From contig JAIOSX010000349.1 of assembly GCA_021107345.1 (NCBI GenBank), positions 1 through 8,327 on the forward strand: 8,327 nt of DNA, given 5' to 3'. How positions within the stretch are numbered: position 1 is the stretch's first letter; every line of letters begins with the position of its first letter. The position numbers and the translations under genes were made by a program. The notes beneath the pieces were generated by a model that worked only from the letters and a program-made list of their open reading frames with translations, was not told where the DNA came from and did not search any database. Shown here in pieces: positions 1-5,572 of this stretch. The DNA comes from Candidatus Aegiribacteria sp. (GTDB lineage: Bacteria > Fermentibacterota > Fermentibacteria > Fermentibacterales > Fermentibacteraceae).

Positions 1-235
1 CAACGAACATATCCTGATAATCCATGTTGATGACGACTCCAATCCGGGAACCCTTACATTCCAGTCCGAAGTCTTTTTTGAAGCGGTTCGCGGGTCAGGC
101 GGTACAGTCCGACTGGTGCTGCTGCCATTCGAAGACCACGGCTACCGGGCTCAAGTGAGCCTGGAGCACGTGTTGTGGGAACAGCTCAGGTGGTTTGACG
201 AGTATGTGAAGGAGGCTGGAACAGCAGCGCTATAA
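1..235 (+). CDS. S9-family serine peptidase (prolyl oligopeptidase / glutamyl peptidase-like), C-terminal fragment
   Basis: The reading frame starting at base 2 is open from the window edge to a TAA at 233-235 and gives the last 77 residues of a protein whose start lies outside. It matches the end of the alpha/beta-hydrolase domain of S9 peptidases. The piece ILIIHVDDDSNPGT (residues 4-17) is the strand and loop carrying the catalytic Asp, probably residue 12. LPFEDHGY (residues 41-48) carries the catalytic His at 46. It is followed by the usual amphipathic terminal helix with VLWEQLRWFDEYVK. The PFExHGY form is closest, from memory of the family, to the glutamyl endopeptidase-like S9 subgroup. 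The catalytic Ser and N-terminal propeller would be upstream and are not visible. Such enzymes cleave peptides, often in the periplasm. The gene converges on the PHP gene, and no terminator is seen between them. Family is fairly sure; subgroup and substrate are inference. Confidence 0.85.
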   Translation, partial: NEHILIIHVDDDSNPGTLTFQSEVFFEAVRGSGGTVRLVLLPFEDHGYRAQVSLEHVLWEQLRWFDEYVKEAGTAAL

Positions 236-326
236 GCGATTTGGGGTTCATGAGTGAATATCTTGTACCTTAAAGCGTAAAACGAGTAACGAATCATATA
301 CGTAAACAGTGTCCTGATAAAACCCA

Positions 327-1250
327 TCAACCTGATCCTTCAATATTCTGATTCTGTTCCGATAACAATGCCAGAAAAGCCGATATGTCCTTAACCATCC
401 CTGGTTTCAGAAGAGGGCGTTCTGTATCGTCATGGCAGTCGGAGCCTCCTGTGACCACGAGGTCATGTTTTTCAGCAAGTTCCAGAAGATGCTCGACATG
501 CTTCGGTGCATGCCCCGGGTAGTAAACCTCCAGCCCCTTTATTCCAAGATCCAGGAATTCGGGGAGAATCCTCTCCACTGTGGATAGAGGCGGGAGTACT
601 TCTTTGTAATGTCCGTCTCCGGGGAAGGATCCGGCTGCTGGGTGGGCGAGGACAGAAATTACAGGATACTTTACGAAGAAATTTTTCAGAAGCTCCATAT
701 CTATGCCCGAAGGTACATATGCAGGGCTGTCGTTGCCTATAAGCAGGGATATCTCTTCCTTCGATAACCCGTGCCTCTCCGAAAGGGCTTTAGCGAAATG
801 TCTCCGGGAAATATTATCAGCAAGGCTGGATATTTCCTCAACAGTGAGTTCCCGGCACAACAGGGGTGATTTCCCCCCGGGGCCGAATTCCACGTTGATG
901 CACCTGACCCTTTCTTCAACAAGGGCCGGGCCACGACCCTTTGAGACGATCGTCTCAAGTTCGGATAAAAATCTCTGATCCTGAAAAAGTTCCTCTGAGA
1001 AGTATACAAGTACATGAAGCGATCCTGTGAAATATTCTCTGCGGAACCTGAGGGTTATTTCAATTCCGGGGATTACTTCAATACCGGCATCGCTGCCGGT
1101 TTTCAGAGCTTCGGATATACCTGAAGTCGTGTCATGATCGGTAACGGCTATGGTGTCGAAGCCCAGGTTCTTTGCTGCACGAACTATTTCGGACGGTGTT
1201 AATTCCCCATCCGAGCAGGTTGTATGAATATGCAGGTCTGCAGCTGTCAT
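327..1250 (-). CDS. PHP-domain metal-dependent phosphoesterase (YciV/TrpH-like)
   Basis: A 307-residue protein of the polymerase and histidinol phosphatase (PHP) family, close in length to E. coli YciV (RNase AM) and other stand-alone PHP phosphoesterases. The full set of expected metal ligands is visible: H7 and H9 in DLHIHT, D14 in CSDG, H39 in AVTDHD, E64 in IPGIEI, H79 in LHVLVY, H203 in VLAHP, and D271 and H273 in GGSDCH. RRHFAKAL (149-156) matches the RxHxAxxL segment of the YciV/TrpH subgroup. Relatives hydrolyse 3',5'-bisphosphate nucleotides or short 5'-phosphorylated RNA using three metals in the cytoplasm. A trinuclear site is expected here, but the substrate is not defined. There is no signal peptide. 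The ATG is preceded by AAGGGA about 4 bases upstream, and an extended -10 lies about 54 bases upstream. The gene is downstream of, and on the same strand as, a propeller lipoprotein, but with a 152-base gap. Nothing looks broken. Confidence 0.9.
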   Translation of the reverse strand: MTAADLHIHTTCSDGELTPSEIVRAAKNLGFDTIAVTDHDTTSGISEALKTGSDAGIEVIPGIEITLRFRREYFTGSLHVLVYFSEELFQDQRFLSELETIVSKGRGPALVEERVRCINVEFGPGGKSPLLCRELTVEEISSLADNISRRHFAKALSERHGLSKEEISLLIGNDSPAYVPSGIDMELLKNFFVKYPVISVLAHPAAGSFPGDGHYKEVLPPLSTVERILPEFLDLGIKGLEVYYPGHAPKHVEHLLELAEKHDLVVTGGSDCHDDTERPLLKPGMVKDISAFLALLSEQNQNIEGSG

Positions 1251-1303
1251 GATTCCCTTCAGTGGTTAATTCACTACCTGGAGTAAATATGATCCGCATT
1301 CAG

Positions 1304-1312
1304 ATTATACCA
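1304..1312 (-). promoter_or_regulatory. Candidate extended -10 promoter for the PHP gene
   Basis: Read on the minus strand this is TGgTATAAT: a perfect TATAAT (1309-1304) with the upstream TGn extension. No good -35 hexamer is present at 16-18 bases spacing, as is common for extended -10 promoters. Transcription would begin near 1297, leaving a leader of about 47 bases before the ATG at 1250. This is a prediction from sequence only. Confidence 0.45.
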
Positions 1313-1402
1313 CTCTGTTTTCATTCCAGATACTGATACTATAACGGCCTCCCCATAATTCTGGACTGTGTTAAATACCAGACTACTCCTGAGAAACTAC
1401 GC

Positions 1403-2542
1403 TTATTCTTCCACCATCTGTAGCATATAGACCCTGTAGAATCCACAGACAGGATCTTCGGCATATGCGAGAAAGCCGTTCTCATCGATATGAAATCGCC
1501 ATGTACTGCCATCCGGAGGCTCCGGGGCTACTGATGCAGTGAAAAGGAACTCGCCTTCTGCAGTAATGACCGTAAAAGTCGGAGTGGGCGTCCCGCCCTG
1601 CAGTACCCAGAGGTTTCCCTCTCCATCCGTCTCAATCCCTCTGATCATGGGCTTGAAAGGGTCCGGCTCAAGACCCTCCGGGTTTTCATTCGACGCGATG
1701 GCCTTTGCCCTGAGAATATTCCTCTCCATCTCCATTTCTTCATCAGTTCTTCTCATGGGCTGGTAGGGGAGTTGCAGCGTCCGGATCTCGTTTCCCGATG
1801 AATCACAGACGATTATCAGTGCCTCTTCAGTCGAACGTGGAGCAATGAAAACCATTCCGTCTGCACCCACGGCAATATCGTACCCGTACCAGTCGAGTTC
1901 CAGTAACCCGACTTCATCCGTTGGATCAAAGGGTACTATTTCTTCGTAGTAAGTAAGAAGGGGCTCTTCATTACCTGTTTCGTACATTGAAATGGTTACC
2001 GGAAGAATTATTTCATCTCCGTTGACCTCGAAGTTAATATCCTTTCTCAGGTAGGTGTTATCACCAGCGCTCTCCAGACAACTTGGAGGTACGAAAGTTC
2101 TGCTGCTTCCAAGCCATTCTCCTGTGTAGTAATCGTAGGAATGAATCCCGAGTATCTCACTGCCTGTACCCGACAGGTGAATATCACCATCTTCCGAAAC
2201 AGCCATGAAGGTGATACTCTGAAGTTCTCCAGGACCGTTTCCTCTTCGTCCTATGCTTCTGAGATATTCACCTCCCGGAGAATAAAGCCGGACGGTGGAT
2301 TTGCCGCAATCCAGCACCGCAACATTGCCATCCGGACCGAATGCAACCCCCTCAACGCCTCCCATTATATAGTTGGAATCTCCAAACTCAATTCCGATTG
2401 AATCATAAGGGCACAGAATGACGGAGGGATTTGTGTCTATCTGAATTAGTTGTGCATAACCACTGTGATTGTCATCGGATACACCACAGCCTGCTAAGAA
2501 GATCGAAATCGCAATAACGCTTGCCAATACAGATTTATTCAT
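1403..2542 (-). CDS. Six-bladed beta-propeller (NHL-like) lipoprotein
   Basis: A 379-residue exported lipoprotein. The signal peptide is short (MNKS then a hydrophobic run) and ends in lipobox LAGC with the lipidated Cys at 19. The mature protein opens with VSDDN, an acidic stretch resembling, though not proving, the lipoprotein export signal described for Bacteroidetes surface lipoproteins. NHL/six-bladed propeller signatures follow: VEGVAFGPDGNVAVLD (63-78), a strand ending VRLYSPGGEYLRSIG (84-98), and the typical GRRGNGPGEL loop (98-107). Similar DGxxxV or DGxG repeats occur near 117-122, 228-233, 306-314 and 353-358. The family belongs to the six-bladed propeller lipoproteins common in uncultured bacteria. 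It has no known catalytic residues, and the usual guess is ligand or protein binding in the envelope. Residues 263-290 form a charged, probably helical insert between blades. The start is supported by AAGGA 9 bases upstream and a well-placed promoter. Function is unknown. Confidence 0.85.
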   Translation of the reverse strand: MNKSVLASVIAISIFLAGCGVSDDNHSGYAQLIQIDTNPSVILCPYDSIGIEFGDSNYIMGGVEGVAFGPDGNVAVLDCGKSTVRLYSPGGEYLRSIGRRGNGPGELQSITFMAVSEDGDIHLSGTGSEILGIHSYDYYTGEWLGSSRTFVPPSCLESAGDNTYLRKDINFEVNGDEIILPVTISMYETGNEEPLLTYYEEIVPFDPTDEVGLLELDWYGYDIAVGADGMVFIAPRSTEEALIIVCDSSGNEIRTLQLPYQPMRRTDEEMEMERNILRAKAIASNENPEGLEPDPFKPMIRGIETDGEGNLWVLQGGTPTPTFTVITAEGEFLFTASVAPEPPDGSTWRFHIDENGFLAYAEDPVCGFYRVYMLQMVEE

Positions 2543-2575
2543 GGCTACATGTCCTTTCTTAGTAATACTAATAAG

Positions 2576-2604
2576 TTAATACTAGAGATATGCAAGATTG
2601 TCAA
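2576..2604 (-). promoter_or_regulatory. Sigma70-like promoter of the six-bladed propeller lipoprotein gene
   Basis: On the minus strand a perfect TTGACA (2604-2599) is followed after 17 bases by TATTAA (2581-2576), a 4 of 6 match to TATAAT. Transcription would start near 2569, giving a leader of about 27 bases that contains the AAGGA ribosome binding site (2557-2553) before the ATG at 2542. It suggests that this gene is transcribed on its own rather than only by read-through from the channel gene upstream. Confidence 0.65.
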
Positions 2605-2629
2605 GTCTGAAGCTCTACTTGCTATGTAA

Positions 2630-2645
2630 GTTATTAATCAATAAC
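2630..2645. repeat. AT-rich inverted repeat upstream of the propeller promoter
   Basis: GTTATT and AATAAC are perfect 6-base inverted arms around a 4-base centre (AATC). The centre lies about 68 bases upstream of the predicted start of the propeller lipoprotein transcript and 29 bases beyond the stop of the channel gene. It could be a regulator-binding site for the propeller promoter or a weak structure at the 3' end of the channel mRNA. It has no GC-rich stem or T-tract, so it is not a standard intrinsic terminator. Confidence 0.3.
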
Positions 2646-2673
2646 AGAATATGCTACACCGTGCGATAATCGG

Positions 2674-3249
2674 TCAGTTGATACTCTTCCTGACAAAGGG
2701 AATAAGTACATAGAGCAGAGTTGCCCATTCCCCAAGGGGCCATGCCAGGAAGAAAACCAGAACGGAGAAACCCGGGAATACTATTATTCCTGTCCATCGG
2801 TGTTTCCTGATATCCTTATCCAGACCCAGGTCAGGTTGATTTCTTACATAAATGTACTCAAAATCGATAGACAGGCTTATCAGGAACAGGTTAACCACAA
2901 ATATCTGTACAGCAAGAACGCTGTCGAAGTTACCGATAACATCCGTTGTTACGGGGATGAGACTTATGAACAGAAGGTGGAGCATGATTATCCAGTTAAG
3001 ATTTGCATCCGTCTTACTTATTCTGTCCATTAGGTAATGCTGCCCTATCCAGAAACTTGCCAGCGTCATGAAAGCTATTATAAAGTGGCGAAGCTGAGAT
3101 ATCATTCCGGGAACAGCCTCAACAAGGGATTCGTGCGAAGATACAATTGCTTTAACATCGATACTCAGAACGGCAAGTGTCATGGCAATGGCGTAGATAC
3201 CATCAGATATGGCTTCTATCCTGTTTTTCCCAAGCAAGACTTTCTTCAT
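2674..3249 (-). CDS. TMEM175-family (DUF1211) potassium channel-like membrane protein
   Basis: A 191-residue integral membrane protein of normal length for the bacterial TMEM175 family. The hallmark TM1 motif is present as RIEAISDGIYAIAMTL (10-25), a variant of RxxxFSDG with Ile for Phe. TM2 (about 54-76) carries FWIGQHYL, the W/H pair typical of the family. TM3 (about 84-103) reads NLNWIIMLHLLFISLIP, another family signature. TM4 (about 110-130) and TM5-TM6 (about 152-187) complete six segments. Bacterial members are tetrameric cation channels with potassium preference and no classical selectivity-filter motif. They sit in the cytoplasmic membrane. The ATG is supported by AAGGTGAT a few bases upstream, a long match to the 16S rRNA tail. 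The gene has its own promoter-like sequence and runs divergently from the S41-like lipoprotein. Ion selectivity is family knowledge; physiological role is unknown. Confidence 0.9.
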   Translation of the reverse strand: MKKVLLGKNRIEAISDGIYAIAMTLAVLSIDVKAIVSSHESLVEAVPGMISQLRHFIIAFMTLASFWIGQHYLMDRISKTDANLNWIIMLHLLFISLIPVTTDVIGNFDSVLAVQIFVVNLFLISLSIDFEYIYVRNQPDLGLDKDIRKHRWTGIIVFPGFSVLVFFLAWPLGEWATLLYVLIPFVRKSIN

Positions 3250-3279
3250 GATATCACCTTTCCTTCATATCTAATGAAT

Positions 3280-3308
3280 AGTTTACATGTACATGCTTAC
3301 CTGGTCAA
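3280..3308 (-). promoter_or_regulatory. Candidate promoter of the TMEM175-like gene with a palindrome in its spacer
   Basis: On the minus strand TTGACC (3308-3303, 5 of 6 match) is followed after 17 bases by TAAACT (3285-3280, 4 of 6 match). The predicted start is near 3273, about 24 bases ahead of the ATG. The spacer contains a perfect 10-base palindrome, CATGTACATG (3286-3295), placed where a bound repressor would block RNA polymerase. The operator role is inference from position alone. Confidence 0.45.
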
Positions 3309-3379
3309 GCTTGCCGCCAGAGATCCTCGTAGTATGCTTACTGTTCTGATGGAACACCTCTAATTGAATTCAGGTAAAC

Positions 3380-3393
3380 GGAGAATAAGAATG
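3380..3393 (+). promoter_or_regulatory. Ribosome binding site that decides the start of the S41-like lipoprotein
   Basis: GGAGA (3380-3384) lies 6 bases before the ATG at 3391. The frame is open nine codons further, to a TTG at 3364, but that start has no comparable site and would put basic residues ahead of an already complete lipoprotein signal peptide. A -10-like TCTAAT at 3359-3364 would place transcription near 3371, inside the longer version. It lacks a convincing -35. Confidence 0.65.
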
Positions 3394-4446
3394 AAAACAT
3401 TGAAATTAGTATCACTTGTGATATCCACAGGAATCGCTGTATTAATTTCCGGCATTTCCGGCTGTCTTTCGGATCCCTACAGCGTTGGTGAACCGGATTC
3501 TCTTTTCTCCGAATTCGTTCTTGTCCGGGATCTGGTGGACGCCCACTATGCCTGTTTTTTTGCGAGAGAGAACGTGAACTGGGACCATGCGTTCGAGAAA
3601 TTCAAATCCGCATCTGAAAACCTGAGCAACAGGGAAGAGCTTGCAGATCTCTGTCTTGAAATGCTAGGTGAACTTGAAGATCCGAACCTGACCATGCGGG
3701 ATTCTTCCGGAACCAGATTTGAAAGCTGGAACCAGGGTCTTTTCCTGAATTGGGATTTACCCGTCTGGGAACACTACATGTCTTACTGGTCCTCATCGGA
3801 TTCCTTCCCCCTCGACCACTACGGAGCAATAGAGATAATCCCAACTATCGCTGATAACGTAGGATACGTATACATAAGCAATCTGGGCAGTGGATTTTCC
3901 TGGACAGCATTCTTCTCAAAAATGTCTGTGATTCAGTACTGCAACAGTATCATTATTGATCTGCGCATGTGCGGCCGCAGCGGTTTTGAGATGAATGCAT
4001 ATTACTCTTGCGGAAAGTTTATTAAAGAATCTACTCTTGGTTACTACAGAGTTTTCAGGACAGGCCCCGGAAGAAACGACATGGGCGAGATGTTGGAAGT
4101 AGTATCATGCAAAAACGGTTCATGGCAGTTCACAGACCCCATAGTTCTACTCACGGGAAGGTATACTCAGGGTGCTGCCGAACAGCTGGTACTGCTTCTC
4201 AGGTCTCAGCAGCATGTTACCGTGATCGGGGATACTACAGCGGGCTTTGCCAATCCTGCCGTCTCATTCAATCTTATTGCAGACTGCACCATTGAAATAC
4301 CCGAGATGGTAACCTATTCCCCGGACGGTACCCTGATATTCAACAAAGGTATAGCCCCCGATATTTTAGTCCCGGTTTCCGAGGCAGATTTTGCAGCCGG
4401 AGTTGATCCGGTTCTTGATGCCGCCCTTGAAATGCTTGCTGATTAG
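3391..4446 (+). CDS. S41 peptidase-fold lipoprotein lacking the catalytic serine (probable pseudo-peptidase)
   Basis: A 351-residue lipoprotein. Residues 1-24 form a signal peptide ending in lipobox ISGC, with Cys25 lipidated. The C-terminal half follows the S41 (C-terminal processing / tricorn core) pattern: VGYVYISNLG (158-167), IIIDLRMCGRSG (187-198, in place of the usual DLRgNxGG), IVLLTGRYTQGAAE (251-264), a VIGDTTAGF strand (278-286) and NKGIAPDI (318-325). A helical region with the ELADLCLEMLGELEDP segment (83-98) matches the family's N-terminal part. S41 enzymes normally have Ser before the AAE or ASE triplet; here Gly261 replaces it. The partner Lys of CtpA-type enzymes (GxxTxGKG) is also missing, and the DGH-type His position reads DPN. 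There is no space for a PDZ domain. It is therefore probably inactive as a peptidase and may bind peptides or another envelope protein. It ends 5 bases from the converging propeller gene. Fold fairly sure; loss of activity inferred. Confidence 0.8.
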   Translation: MKTLKLVSLVISTGIAVLISGISGCLSDPYSVGEPDSLFSEFVLVRDLVDAHYACFFARENVNWDHAFEKFKSASENLSNREELADLCLEMLGELEDPNLTMRDSSGTRFESWNQGLFLNWDLPVWEHYMSYWSSSDSFPLDHYGAIEIIPTIADNVGYVYISNLGSGFSWTAFFSKMSVIQYCNSIIIDLRMCGRSGFEMNAYYSCGKFIKESTLGYYRVFRTGPGRNDMGEMLEVVSCKNGSWQFTDPIVLLTGRYTQGAAEQLVLLLRSQQHVTVIGDTTAGFANPAVSFNLIADCTIEIPEMVTYSPDGTLIFNKGIAPDILVPVSEADFAAGVDPVLDAALEMLAD

Positions 4447-4451
4447 GCTGT

Positions 4452-5453
4452 TTATTCAGCAGTAAGAACCAGCAGCGTTCCTCCGGTGCTTATTTCAAGG
4501 TCAAGTGGATACCCCTTCAGATCTGTCTGACTTTCTATGAAGTAGTTTCTGCAGTTGTAGGCAACCACCCTGCTGATGTTATCTCCCAGATAACTGAGTA
4601 TATAAACATGGCTGCCGTCAGATTCGGCACAGATGTAGTGGATATTACCTTCAATGTTCAGCGTTCCGGTATACAGCGGTGTAGGAGCAAACAGACTGAC
4701 GATATAGTTCAATATGGTGGCAGTTTGCCCGTTCGAGAAGACGGCTGAAAAAGTGGTATCGTTCGGTATGGTTTCAATGGCCAGTATTGTGGGAAACAGG
4801 TCTACAGTTCTGCGCCACATCGTCGTTGTTACGATGGAAACGATCTCGACTTCATCCAGGGTTCCAACGATAATGGTATCCTGATTCTGACTGATGGCCA
4901 TGCATGTGGGGCTGGACGGAAGGGTACAGCTTCTGAACAGGGAATTGGTACCGAGTCTGACTTCGAAGATTTTACACGAAGTCGCACCGGCCACATAGAA
5001 GTGGGACAATTCAATGTCTGTCCCTATTTCGATATCCACAGGAGTTTCACAGATGGTGAAACTGTCCATGATCTCCATATCAGGTACATGTAATTCAATT
5101 ATTTGCCCGTATGCTCCAATGATGTAGACGCTGCTCTCGGTCGGGCTGTATTCCATTTCGAAGTATCCTGAAGAGGAAGGATTGCCAATGATGAAGGAAC
5201 CTGTCTGTTCGTACGATTCAAGGTCGAAACGGAAAAGCATTCCCTCTGTGGTCATTACAATGAAGCAGCCGGGAAGGGGACAGAGGGATCTGGCTCCAGA
5301 GATGTTATCAATTGTATGAACAACGGAAAGATCCGGTGTATGCAGAATATTGATTCCCGACCTCATTGCATGATCGAACTTCGTAAGATCAGTGCAGCCG
5401 CACAGCATCAGAAGTGCTGCCGCAGCACAGACCATCCAACATTTTATATCCAT
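4452..5453 (-). CDS. Beta-propeller (YVTN/YncE-like) lipoprotein, second tandem copy
   Basis: A 333-residue lipoprotein with a signal peptide ending in lipobox LCGC, lipidated Cys20. The mature part is made of repeated four-stranded blades with recurring features such as SVVHTIDN, FIVMTTEGMLFRFD, SVYIIGAYGQIIELHVPD, HVYILSYLGDNISRVVAYN and a closing TLLVLTAE. This is typical of YncE-like seven-bladed propellers. It is about 70% identical to the gene just upstream, and both begin the mature protein CTDLT and end LVLTAE. The main difference is residues 207-269. Six non-lipobox cysteines (63, 135, 176, 184, 275, 301) are shared with its sister. The ATG at 5453 is chosen because GGGAG lies 4 bases upstream and the signal peptide starts there; a longer in-frame start at 5510 would bury it. 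Likely anchored in the outer membrane and working with the TonB-dependent receptor upstream, by inference. Ligand unknown. Confidence 0.82.
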   Translation of the reverse strand: MDIKCWMVCAAAALLMLCGCTDLTKFDHAMRSGINILHTPDLSVVHTIDNISGARSLCPLPGCFIVMTTEGMLFRFDLESYEQTGSFIIGNPSSSGYFEMEYSPTESSVYIIGAYGQIIELHVPDMEIMDSFTICETPVDIEIGTDIELSHFYVAGATSCKIFEVRLGTNSLFRSCTLPSSPTCMAISQNQDTIIVGTLDEVEIVSIVTTTMWRRTVDLFPTILAIETIPNDTTFSAVFSNGQTATILNYIVSLFAPTPLYTGTLNIEGNIHYICAESDGSHVYILSYLGDNISRVVAYNCRNYFIESQTDLKGYPLDLEISTGGTLLVLTAE

Positions 5454-5526
5454 AATGCTCCCGCCATTTACAGCCACTCCTGTTCCAGCTGATACTTCAT
5501 GTCCCGGCACATCCAGCAGTCTTCAA

Positions 5527-5556
5527 TTCATAGAGAAACATACAGCATGCTGTCGA
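5527..5556 (-). promoter_or_regulatory. Weak candidate promoter between the two propeller genes
   Basis: On the minus strand TCGACA (5556-5551, 5 of 6 match to TTGACA) is followed after 18 bases by TATGAA (5532-5527, 4 of 6). It would start transcription near 5520 and give the second copy a leader of about 67 bases. The -35 overlaps the palindrome at 5542-5553. This could allow the second copy to be expressed separately from the receptor operon, but the match is modest. Confidence 0.25.
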
Positions 5557-5570
5557 ACAAGTGCATGCTG
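5542..5570. repeat. GCATGC palindrome pair in the spacer between the propeller genes
   Basis: ACAGCATGCTGT (5542-5553) is a perfect 12-base palindrome. A second copy of its core, GCATGCTG (5563-5570), lies 12 bases after CAGCATGC (5543-5550) and pairs with it, so the region can form either a small hairpin or an 8-base stem with a 12-base loop. The stop of the first propeller gene lies just beyond, at 5573-5575. There is no T-tract, so it is not a standard terminator. It may be an operator, an mRNA-processing or stabilising hairpin, or chance. Confidence 0.4.
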
Positions 5571-5572
5571 AA

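Noticed and set aside
236..326. Possible bidirectional terminator between the S9 peptidase and PHP genes
   Set aside because: No GC-rich stem with a T-tract could be found on either strand; the region is simply AT-leaning spacer.
506..978. Plus-strand open frames inside the PHP gene
   Set aside because: They lie opposite a gene with a complete set of catalytic residues and show no protein-like composition or ribosome binding sites; they are shadows of its codon pattern.
2630..2645. GTTATT-AATAAC hairpin as the terminator of the TMEM175-like gene
   Set aside because: The stem is only 6 bp, almost all A-T, and is not followed by a run of T on the minus strand. It is recorded as an inverted repeat instead.
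2800..3363. Plus-strand open frames across the TMEM175-like gene and its promoter
   Set aside because: The opposite strand encodes a clear six-segment channel with family motifs. The plus-strand frames have no recognisable features or good start signals.
3364..3390. Upstream TTG start giving a 360-residue S41-like protein
   Set aside because: The ATG at 3391 has GGAGA 6 bases upstream and starts a normal lipoprotein signal peptide. The longer form adds charged residues before it and has no good ribosome binding site.
5454..5510. Longer N-terminus for the second propeller copy starting at 5510
   Set aside because: It would place 19 non-hydrophobic residues ahead of an intact signal peptide and is absent from the sister gene. 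GGGAG sits correctly before the ATG at 5453.
5454..5572. Spacer before the second propeller as a remnant of a duplicated receptor C-terminus
   Set aside because: A short stretch encoding VSAGTG recalls LSAGIS at the receptor end, but no wider similarity to the receptor tail could be followed, so chance is more likely.
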